Of a stretch of 5,549 nucleotides of DNA, positions 1 through 5,517 are shown one piece after another (position 1 is the first letter of the stretch; each line of letters starts with the position of its first letter). Both the position numbers and the translations under genes were made by a program. This stretch comes from DASUTW01 sp035513995 (GTDB lineage Bacteria; Actinomycetota; UBA4738; CALAEC01): assembly GCA_035513995.1 (NCBI GenBank), contig DATKBL010000112.1, positions 1-5,549 on the forward strand, written 5' to 3'. A model generated the notes under the pieces. It did not search any database and had not been told where the DNA came from. It saw only the letters and a list, made by a program, of their open reading frames with translations.

Positions 1-300
1 CGCGGAGCGCGAGAGCACGAGCCCGTCGAGGAGCGTGACGACGACGCAGGCCTCTGCGCCCTCCTTCAGCGACCGGAGCGTGCGGCTGGCGTTCGATCCG
101 TGAACGTAGAGGGTGTCGCCGATGCGGGCGTGGATCGTCGGGATGACCCGCGGCGAGCCCTCGACGATGACCCCGAGGTGGCAGAAGAGCGCCTCGTCGA
201 GGATCGCGTGGATCGTCTCGTGGTCGTAGGCGCCACGCTCGTGGTGGCGCTTGACCCTCGTCCGCTCGCTCGCCGGCTCCGTCGCCATGTCGGAGTCCAT
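1..300 (-). CDS. Pyridoxamine 5'-phosphate oxidase-family (NimA-like) flavin-binding protein, N-terminal part
   Basis: Partial gene; only the first 100 codons are visible and the rest lies beyond the left edge. The protein opens with a polar stretch, then RTRVKRHHERGAYD (residues 13-26), an ILDEALFCHLGV segment (33-44), PRVIPTIHARIGDTLYVHGS (50-69) and TLLDGLVLSRSA (89-100). This order is typical of the split-barrel flavoproteins related to pyridoxamine phosphate oxidase (Pyridox_ox_2 type), which bind FMN or a similar flavin. Some members, such as NimA, reduce nitroimidazoles; most have no known substrate, so no precise reaction can be given. I chose the ATG at 300. A second in-frame ATG at 288 has no better ribosome binding site, and the first has only a weak G-rich stretch upstream. 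It lies 31 bases after the ACC deaminase stop on the same strand and is probably the last visible gene of that operon. Confidence 0.85.
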   Translation of the reverse strand, partial: MDSDMATEPASERTRVKRHHERGAYDHETIHAILDEALFCHLGVIVEGSPRVIPTIHARIGDTLYVHGSNASRTLRSLKEGAEACVVVTLLDGLVLSRSA

Positions 301-331
301 GGTACCGGGCACGAGGGCCCCCGCCCGCCCG

Positions 332-1342
332 TCAGCCGAAGAGCGCGCTGTAGGCGTTGAGCGCGGTCTGGCCGCCGAGGTGCGCGTAGAGCACCGTCGA
401 GCCCTTGGGGATCTCGTCCGTGTCCACGAGGTCGATCATCCCCGCCATCGACTTCCCCTCGTAGACCGGGTCGGTGATCATCCCCTCGAGGTGCGCCGCG
501 AGGCGCATCGCGTCGAGCGTCTGCTCGTTGGGGATCCCGTAGATGCCCGCGTGGTAGCGGTCGTCGAGGATGATCTCCTCGTCGGTCGGCTCGCGGGCCG
601 CGATCAGCTCGGCGGTGTTCCGGGCGATGCGCGCCACCTGCTCCCAGGTCTCCTTGGGCGTGGCCGACCCGTCGATCCCGATCACCTTCCGCGCCCGGTC
701 CTCCTCCAGCGCGGCGAACCCCGCGATCATCCCCGCCTGCGTGCTGCCGGTCACCGAGCACACGACGACCGTGTCGAAGAAGACGCCGAGCTCCCGCTCC
801 TGCTCGGCCACCTCGCGCGCCCATCCCGCGAATCCGAGCCCGCCGAGCGGATGGTCGGAGGCCCCGGCCGGGATCGCGTACGGCTTCCCGCCCCGCTCCT
901 CGATCTCGGCGATCGCCCGCTCCCAGCTCTCCTTGAACCCGATCCCGAACCCCGCCTTCACCAGACGGACGTCCGCGCCCAGCATCCGGCTCAGCAGGAT
1001 GTTGCCCACCTTGTCGTAGACGGCGTCCGGCCAGTCGACCCAGCTCTCCTGGATCAGCACGCAGCCCATACCGAGCCGCGCGGCGGTGGCCGCAACCTGC
1101 CGCGTGTGATTCGACTGCACGCCCCCGATCGAGACCAGGGTGTCGCACCCCTTCGCGATCGCGTCGGCGGCCAGGTACTCCAGCTTGCGGACCTTGTTCC
1201 CTCCGAACGCGAGCCCGCTGTTGCAGTCCTCGCGCTTGGCCCAGAGGTCGGCGCCGCCGAGGTGCTCGGTGAGGCGCTCCAGGCGATGGACGGGCGACGG
1301 GCCGAACATGAGCGGGTACCGCTCGAAGTCATCCAGGGACAT
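332..1342 (-). CDS. acdS: 1-aminocyclopropane-1-carboxylate deaminase (ACC deaminase)
   Basis: Pyridoxal-phosphate enzyme of the tryptophan-synthase-beta fold that opens ACC, the plant ethylene precursor, to 2-oxobutanoate and ammonia in the cytoplasm. The 336 residues are close to the usual 338. Visible landmarks: FERYPLMFGPSP near the N-terminus; KREDCNSGLAFGGNKVRK with the cofactor lysine at K50; SIGGVQSNHTRQ with S77; the phosphate-binding TGSTQAG at 198-204; YGIPNE from 268; DPVYEGKSM with Y294 and E295; and HLGG with L322. From knowledge of the family, Glu at 295 and Leu at 322 mark true ACC deaminases, while D-cysteine desulfhydrases carry other residues there, so deaminase is the better call. 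The ATG at 1342 follows a strong AGGAGG four bases upstream. The gene begins 23 bases after the DUF4260 stop. No AcdR-type regulator is in view. Confidence 0.93.
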   Translation of the reverse strand: MSLDDFERYPLMFGPSPVHRLERLTEHLGGADLWAKREDCNSGLAFGGNKVRKLEYLAADAIAKGCDTLVSIGGVQSNHTRQVAATAARLGMGCVLIQESWVDWPDAVYDKVGNILLSRMLGADVRLVKAGFGIGFKESWERAIAEIEERGGKPYAIPAGASDHPLGGLGFAGWAREVAEQERELGVFFDTVVVCSVTGSTQAGMIAGFAALEEDRARKVIGIDGSATPKETWEQVARIARNTAELIAAREPTDEEIILDDRYHAGIYGIPNEQTLDAMRLAAHLEGMITDPVYEGKSMAGMIDLVDTDEIPKGSTVLYAHLGGQTALNAYSALFG

Positions 1343-1365
1343 GACGCCTCCTCTCGCGGGCAATC

Positions 1366-1758
1366 CTAGACCCGTCGGCCGATGCGCCCGAGGTGCGTGT
1401 GATCGAACCCCTCCGAGTACTTCAGGCCGTAGCCGAGCGCGCGATCGAGTCCGATGTGCGCGAACCAGATCAGCGAGAGCGCGATCAGAAGGTGGTCCTC
1501 GGCGACGATCCCGATCGCGGCCAGGGCGGCCGGCGCCGCGTAGGTGTGGAACAGGTTGTAGGCCACGGCGCCGACGCGCGTGCCTCGGACGTAGCCGAGC
1601 ATCCCGACGTCGGGGGCCAGCAACAGGAGCGCGAAGAGCCACCACGACCGGTCCAGTCGCGCGTACAGGAGGATCGACAGCCCCAGCAGGACCGCGCCCT
1701 CGAGCCTCAGGAGGCCTCTCGGGAGCCCGGTGACCGCCTGCGGCTCGCTCGGGCTCAT
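1366..1758 (-). CDS. DUF4260 family integral membrane protein
   Basis: A 130-residue membrane protein matching the conserved features of DUF4260, a family of unknown function. About four hydrophobic segments can be seen, near residues 16-34, 39-57, 63-86 and 89-107. Conserved motifs are SWWLFALLLLAPDVGMLGY (38-56), YNLFHTYAAP (67-76), and IWFAHIGLDRALGYGLKY (97-114) leading into GFDHTHLGRIGR at the C-terminus. Histidines and acidic residues inside or next to membrane helices suggest a functional site, but no reaction is known. The start ATG overlaps the stop of the preceding 57-residue small ORF as ATGA, which points to translational coupling; an AAGGA lies within the end of that ORF, about eight bases upstream. 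It shares the operon with the cyclase and ACC deaminase genes. Nothing suggests truncation. Confidence 0.85.
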   Translation of the reverse strand: MSPSEPQAVTGLPRGLLRLEGAVLLGLSILLYARLDRSWWLFALLLLAPDVGMLGYVRGTRVGAVAYNLFHTYAAPAALAAIGIVAEDHLLIALSLIWFAHIGLDRALGYGLKYSEGFDHTHLGRIGRRV

Positions 1759-1928
1759 CCGGGGATCCTTGCCAGGTCCTCGCCGATCACGAGCACGGTC
1801 GCCACGTCGTTCCGCTCACGGTTCGGCCGAGCCGACGACAGGACCGCGGGCACTCCCATCATGCTGAGCGAGACGAACAGGGCGACGAGGATCCACCGAG
1901 GCACGCGCCGAGCCGGGAATCCGTCCAC
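1755..1928 (-). CDS. Small single-span membrane or exported protein (57 aa), unknown
   Basis: I do not recognise this protein. A GTG codon at 1928 opens a 57-residue frame, preceded by AGGA at seven bases' distance, with an in-frame TAG just upstream, so no longer version is possible. The product has a basic N-terminus (residues ARRVPRW, 6-12), a hydrophobic stretch (ILVALFVSLSMMGVPAVL, 13-30), then SSARPNRERND and a short C-terminal segment VATVLVIGEDLARIPG. This looks like either one membrane anchor or a signal peptide followed by a very short mature part. Its stop overlaps the DUF4260 ATG as ATGA, and its start lies 29 bases after the cyclase stop, so it fills what would otherwise be an unusually wide gap in a tight operon. 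The coding case rests on position, ribosome binding site and hydrophobic pattern, not on homology. It could still be a leader that only serves to couple DUF4260 translation. Confidence 0.6.
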   Translation of the reverse strand: MDGFPARRVPRWILVALFVSLSMMGVPAVLSSARPNRERNDVATVLVIGEDLARIPG

Positions 1929-1957
1929 CGTGCCATCCTACTCGCGACGCTTCGCGG

Positions 1958-3307
1958 TCACGCCTCGGCCGGCGACCGGACCTTCGCGCCGACCCGCCCC
2001 ATCAGGAATCGAACGGTGGTCGGACCCTTCCCCTTGAGATCCATCACCTTGGGCGTCCCGAACTCGTACCGATCGTCGAGGCGCTCGGCCATCTCCTCCG
2101 AGACGAGGATGCGGCCGGGCTCCCCGTGCTCCTCGAGCCGGCTCGCCAGATTGACCGTGTCGCCCCAAAGATCGTAGGCGAACTTCCTCTGGCCGATCAC
2201 GCCGGCCACCGCCGGGCCGCTGGCCAGGCCCACGCGCATCACGATGGGGTCTCCCGACGGCCAGCGGACCCCCGCCGACTCCTCCAGGATCCCCATGGCC
2301 ATCTCGGCCGCCGCCGCCGCGTGGTCCGGATGGGGCACCGGCGCGCCCGCCACCGCCATGTACGCATCGCCCACCGTCTTGATCTTCTCCAGCCCGTGGC
2401 GATCCGACAGATCGTCGAACCGCCGGAACAGCTCGTCGAGCGCCTCCACGAGCTCCTCGGGGGAGGTCTTCGCGGCCTGCTCGGTGAACGCGACCGCGTC
2501 GGCGAACAGGACGCTCACCTCCTCGAACCCCTCGGCCAGCCTGCCCCCCTCGGGCTCGCGCTTCAGCCTCGCCACGATGACCTTGGGGAGGATGTTCAGG
2601 AGCAGCGAGTCGGAGCGCTCCCGCTCCCGGTCGAGCTGGCGCTCCCGCAGGAACAGCAGTCTCGCGTTCCGCTCGCTCCGGTGCGAGGCCACCACCCCCA
2701 GCCCGCCGAAGGACACGAGGTAGAAGACGGCGATGGCGGTCTTCACCCCCGACACCTGCACCGCGACGACCGCGTAGGGAACGTAGACGAGGATGGGCAC
2801 CGTCGCGATCGCCAGCACCAGCAGGAAGCGCGGCCGGATCAGCGTGTAGATGAACATCGCCATGAGGATGAGGCCCACGTACCCGAAGTCGGGCGGCATC
2901 GTGAGCAGCCTCGAGACGTAGTAGACCCACGCCGGCATGATGATGAACAGGATCACCAGCAGCTCCCACTCCCAGAACCGCGAGTACCCCCTCAGGTAGG
3001 TGACGCCGAACCCGAGCAGCAGCAAGGGGATGAAGACGCCGTAGCGCATCGTGAGGTCGAAGGGGCGATCGAAGAACGGCAGGTACCCGTGGATGGCGAA
3101 CCCCCATGCTACCATCAGCACCGCGCCGAGGATGTGAGCGACCCGCAGGTTCACGAGGTTGTTGCGGAAGTGATCGGCGCGGTACGCGGCCTCGAGATAT
3201 GGGTCGCGGAAGCGCAGCGTGAGGAAGCTCATCGCCGTCCCCGTGGGGCGGCCGGGCGAGCGCGCTACATGCTGCTCCGCCGCTTCAGTCTCCGATGCCG
3301 CTCCCAT
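1958..3307 (-). CDS. Membrane-anchored class III adenylate cyclase
   Basis: Predicted to make cyclic AMP from ATP at the inner face of the membrane. The 449-residue protein has a cytoplasmic N-terminal tail, about six membrane helices (near 56-74, 90-105, 114-133, 140-157, 160-182, 189-207), a charged signalling helix (about 210-240) ending in the cyclase-transducer-like LLLNILPKVIVARLK, and a class III catalytic domain (about 262-434). Metal-binding aspartates are D270 (in LFADAVAFT) and D314 (in KTVGDAYM). K310 and D379 (in YDLWGDTVN) are the adenine-selecting pair; guanylate cyclases have Glu and Cys there. N386 and R390 are the transition-state residues, so the site looks complete. I chose the ATG at 3307 because GGGGAGAGGGAG precedes it; a GTG at 3343 would add 12 residues and an ATG at 3232 would remove 25. 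It is the first gene of the minus-strand operon. The signal sensed by the membrane part is unknown. Confidence 0.9.
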   Translation of the reverse strand: MGAASETEAAEQHVARSPGRPTGTAMSFLTLRFRDPYLEAAYRADHFRNNLVNLRVAHILGAVLMVAWGFAIHGYLPFFDRPFDLTMRYGVFIPLLLLGFGVTYLRGYSRFWEWELLVILFIIMPAWVYYVSRLLTMPPDFGYVGLILMAMFIYTLIRPRFLLVLAIATVPILVYVPYAVVAVQVSGVKTAIAVFYLVSFGGLGVVASHRSERNARLLFLRERQLDRERERSDSLLLNILPKVIVARLKREPEGGRLAEGFEEVSVLFADAVAFTEQAAKTSPEELVEALDELFRRFDDLSDRHGLEKIKTVGDAYMAVAGAPVPHPDHAAAAAEMAMGILEESAGVRWPSGDPIVMRVGLASGPAVAGVIGQRKFAYDLWGDTVNLASRLEEHGEPGRILVSEEMAERLDDRYEFGTPKVMDLKGKGPTTVRFLMGRVGAKVRSPAEA

Positions 3308-3440
3308 CTCCCTCTCCCCTGGTGGGCCGTGCGTTTTCGGCACACATCATCCTCTCTCCAGGCGACAGCGTCGAGGATGAAGCGGATCATCGACCGAGAC
3401 GGCACCGGCCGGCGAGAACCTCGCCCCGTAGGATGTGAGC
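3308..3440. promoter_or_regulatory. Divergent intergenic region between the cyclase operon and the transporter gene
   Basis: These 133 bases separate two divergent start codons and must hold the promoter of the cyclase operon and probably that of the transporter. A purine-rich GGGGAGAGGGAG directly precedes the cyclase ATG on the minus strand. On the plus strand, AGGA at 3430-3433 lies seven bases before the transporter ATG. The same spot reads TAGGAT (3429-3434), which could instead act as a -10 element for a nearly leaderless transcript. I see no convincing -35 box, long operator palindrome or riboswitch. Assignment as regulatory is by position only. Confidence 0.5.
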
Positions 3441-4340
3441 ATGGCCGGCGAGGGAGATCGCGTCGCGCTCGTCTCCTTCGTCGCCGGCTCGGTGCTCGCG
3501 GGCGGCAACGCCGTCGCCGTCCGGTTCAGCAATCGAGAGCTCGATCCGCTGTGGGGCGCGGGCTTCCGGTTCGCGCTCGCGGCGGCGCTGGGGCTGGCGA
3601 TCATGGCGGCCATGCGCCTCGCCTTGCCGCGAGGCCGGGCCCTGTGGGGCGCGGTGCTCTACGGAGCGCTGAACTTCGCCGGTGCGTTCGCCCTCGCCTA
3701 CTACGCGCTCCTCCGGCTCCAGGCCGGGTTCGGCCAGACCCTGCTGGCCCTCGTCCCGCTGGCGACCCTGCTGGTGGCGGTCGCCTGGCGGCAGGAGCGG
3801 CTGAGGCTCTCGGGCGTCGTCGGCTCGCTCCTGGCGCTGGCGGGAGTGGCGGTGATGTCGGGCGCCTCGGTACAGGAGGTGCCGGCGCTCTCGCTGCTCG
3901 CGGCGATCGGCGCGGCGCTGTGCTTCGCGCAGGCCGCGGTCTTGGTGCGCGGATTCCCCCGCCCGCACCCGGTCGCGATGAACGCGGTCGGCATGGGCGT
4001 GGGCGCGGTCCTACTTCTCCTCGGCTCCCTCGTGGCGGGCGAAGCGTGGAAGCTCCCAGAGCTCGCCGCGACCTGGCTCTCGATCGCGTACGTCGTTCCG
4101 GTGGGGTCGATCATCGTGTTCTTCCTCTACCTGGTGGTGCTCAGGTACTGGCATGCATCCAGGGCCGCCTACGAGTTCGTCCTGATCCCGTTCGTGACGG
4201 TGGCCCTCTCGGTCTGGCTCGACGACGAGCCGGTCGGTCTCGGCCTGGTGCTGGGAGGGCTCCTCGTGCTGGCGGGCGTCTACGTCGGGGCCCTCCGCCC
4301 CGCGCGCATCGCCCGGCGGCTCGAATCGGCCGGCGCCTGA
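3441..4340 (+). CDS. EamA/DMT-superfamily transporter
   Basis: A 299-residue inner-membrane protein with about ten hydrophobic helices (near 8-28, 38-58, 68-90, 94-116, 124-141, 149-169, 178-198, 209-233, 245-260, 265-285). They are arranged as two repeats of five helices, as in the EamA (RhaT-like) branch of the drug/metabolite transporter superfamily. Supporting marks are the G-rich first helix with GGNAVAVRFS, the AYYALLRLQAG segment where helix 3 passes to helix 4, and WLDDEPVG before the last helix, matching the family's conserved acidic-Glu-Pro position. Members usually export amino acids, metabolites or drugs; the substrate cannot be read from the sequence. I chose the ATG at 3441, since AGGA lies seven bases upstream; a GTG six bases earlier is too close to that site. 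It is divergent from the cyclase operon, and 76 bases separate it from the tube gene, so shared transcription with the latter is uncertain. Confidence 0.88.
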   Translation: MAGEGDRVALVSFVAGSVLAGGNAVAVRFSNRELDPLWGAGFRFALAAALGLAIMAAMRLALPRGRALWGAVLYGALNFAGAFALAYYALLRLQAGFGQTLLALVPLATLLVAVAWRQERLRLSGVVGSLLALAGVAVMSGASVQEVPALSLLAAIGAALCFAQAAVLVRGFPRPHPVAMNAVGMGVGAVLLLLGSLVAGEAWKLPELAATWLSIAYVVPVGSIIVFFLYLVVLRYWHASRAAYEFVLIPFVTVALSVWLDDEPVGLGLVLGGLLVLAGVYVGALRPARIARRLESAGA

Positions 4341-4404
4341 TTCGCTCCCAACCGCGAGGTCTTGCCACCCCTCGCCCCCCCGTGGGAGCATCGGCACGCC
4401 GCCC

Positions 4405-4411
4405 AAGGAGG
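4405..4411 (+). promoter_or_regulatory. Strong Shine-Dalgarno site of the tail-tube gene
   Basis: AAGGAGG, a near-perfect match to the anti-Shine-Dalgarno sequence, lies five bases before the ATG at 4417. It is the best ribosome binding site in the window, in keeping with a structural protein needed in many copies per particle. It also fixes the start codon. Confidence 0.85.
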
Positions 4412-4416
4412 TTCCC

Positions 4417-4929
4417 ATGGCCGAGTTCTCCGTCAACCCGCACCGGTTCGACCCGTACAAGAACTTCAAGTTCCGCGTGAAGTGGGAGGGGAGATACGTC
4501 GCCGGGGTCTCGAGCGTGAGCTCGCTGCGCCGCACGACGGAGTCGATCACCTACCGCAGCGGTTCGGAGCCCTCGATCAGCCACAAGCTGCCGGGCCGCA
4601 CCAGCTACGCCCCCATCACCCTCAAGCGCGGGGTCACGCACGACACCGAGTTCGAGGACTGGGCCAACCGGGTCTGGAGGCTCGGCGCCGGTCTCGGATC
4701 GGAGGTGTCGCTGGCCAACTTCCGCAAGGACATCGTGATCGAGCTGCTCAACGAGGCGGGTCAGGTGGTGAAAGCCTATCTCGTGTACCGCTGCTGGCCG
4801 TCCGTCTATCAGGCGATCTCCACCCTCGACGCCAACAGCGGCGAGGTCGCGATCGAGATGCTCGTGCTCGAGCACGAAGGATGGGAGCGCGACGAATCGG
4901 TCACCGAGCCCGCGGAGCCGAAGACATGA
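4417..4929 (+). CDS. Phage-tail/contractile injection system tube protein (gp19 family)
   Basis: A 170-residue protein of the T4 gp19-like tail-tube family, also found as the inner tube of extracellular contractile injection systems (Afp1/Pvc1 type). Hexamers of such proteins stack into the tube that is pushed through the target membrane. Visible hallmarks: DPYKNFKFRVKWEG (12-25), VSSVSSL (31-37), the ITYRSGSEPSISHKLPG stretch (44-60), ITLKRGVTHDTEFEDW (67-82), IELLNEAGQVVKAYLVYRCWPS (108-129) and the closing GEVAIEMLVLEHEGWER (142-158). Afp1 is about 150 residues; the excess here is a short N-terminal lead and a charged tail (ESVTEPAEPKT). A strong AAGGAGG fixes the ATG. Its stop overlaps the next gene's start as ATGA. 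No sheath gene precedes it within the window, so whether it belongs to a full injection system, a tailocin or a prophage cannot be decided here. Confidence 0.9.
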   Translation: MAEFSVNPHRFDPYKNFKFRVKWEGRYVAGVSSVSSLRRTTESITYRSGSEPSISHKLPGRTSYAPITLKRGVTHDTEFEDWANRVWRLGAGLGSEVSLANFRKDIVIELLNEAGQVVKAYLVYRCWPSVYQAISTLDANSGEVAIEMLVLEHEGWERDESVTEPAEPKT

Positions 4930-5489
4930 AGGGGCGGCCGTCCCTGGCTCTCGTGGCAGGCAGCAAGCGCAGCATCGTCTTCCCGCTGCTTCCCGAGACC
5001 CTGGTGCGGAGTCGGACCGAGGACCCATCCATGGAGCGCCTCGAGCTCGTCGCCCACCTCGACGACCGCCTGGAGCACGGATCCGCCACAACCGCCGAGA
5101 CGATCTCCGCGCTGGGCGCGCTCGGCGACGAGGTCAGCGAGCTTCGCTGGGGGAACCGACGCTTCCCGGGACGCATCGCCGGGGTCACGGTCACCGAGAC
5201 CGCGTTCCGGGAGGACCTCGAACCGATCGCCGCCACGATCCATCTGGCCTTCGAGGTCGTGCCCGCCGGACGGCAAGCCGTCTCGGTGACGGTCGCCGGG
5301 GAGGCGTGGCGGCAGGTCGCGGACCTGGGCCGAGCCGGCCCCGACGACCGGGTCTACGAGCTCAACGTCGACGAGGACGGCTCGCTGCAGGTCCGGTTCG
5401 GCCACGGGAGGCGCGGCGCCCGTCCACCGTCCGGCGAGGTCGTCGTCCGGGCCAGCTACCGGGTGGGAGCCGGCAAGGCCGGCAGATAG
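4926..5489 (+). CDS. Short CIS hub-adaptor-like protein with a baseplate-type C-terminal module
   Basis: A 187-residue protein starting in the ATGA overlap with the tube gene. Residues about 5-112 resemble the N-terminal 'contractile injection system tube protein' domain of Afp7/gp53-like adaptors: VFPLLPETLVRSR (18-30) fits their F-x-NPE-x-L-x-R-S motif, followed by LDDRLE (45-50), LRWGNRRFPGRIAGVTV (73-89) and FREDLEPIAATIHLAFEV (94-111), matching the WG-x-x-x-F-x-G and F-x-x-D-x-x-P-x-x-A patterns. The usual C-terminal LysM domain is absent. Instead, residues about 117-187 (EAWRQVADLGRAGPDDRVYE; VRFGHGRRGARPPSG; VRASYRVGAGKAG) resemble the FGDG...GARLPSG...YRVG module found within large putative baseplate assembly proteins. 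The protein probably sits at the junction of tube and baseplate. The N-terminal match is moderate and the C-terminal one stronger, both from memory of the families. It is continuous in one frame with no sign of frameshift, and a hairpin follows 28 bases later. Confidence 0.6.
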   Translation: MKGRPSLALVAGSKRSIVFPLLPETLVRSRTEDPSMERLELVAHLDDRLEHGSATTAETISALGALGDEVSELRWGNRRFPGRIAGVTVTETAFREDLEPIAATIHLAFEVVPAGRQAVSVTVAGEAWRQVADLGRAGPDDRVYELNVDEDGSLQVRFGHGRRGARPPSGEVVVRASYRVGAGKAGR

Positions 5490-5517
5490 CCACCGGGGCT
5501 CGCCGGGCTTCAGCGGC

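Noticed and set aside
66..1369. Long open frames on both strands across the acdS region (66-1148 minus, 251-1369 plus)
   Set aside because: Compositionally odd shadows of the acdS and flavin-binding genes, which have clear family motifs in another frame.
1343..1645. N-terminal extension of acdS by about 101 residues in the same frame
   Set aside because: The extension overlaps DUF4260 out of frame, is Arg-rich and unlike any AcdS; the ATG at 1342 has a strong AGGAGG site and gives the normal family length.
3411..3425. GGCGA/TCGCC short hairpin in the divergent region as an operator
   Set aside because: A five-base stem in GC-rich DNA is expected by chance.
3434..3438. TGTGA as half of a CRP-like site at the transporter start
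   Set aside because: No matching TCACA at the proper spacing, and it overlaps the ribosome site/start; chance match.
4344..4389. GCTCCCA/TGGGAGC inverted repeat between transporter and tube gene as a terminator
   Set aside because: Only seven base pairs with a loop of about 32 bases and no T-run; too weak to call.
2126..4480. A 784-codon open frame on the plus strand across the cyclase and transporter genes
   Set aside because: It is rich in Arg, Pro, Gly and His without any domain, lies antisense to a well-supported cyclase and out of frame with the transporter, and reflects high GC content giving few stops.
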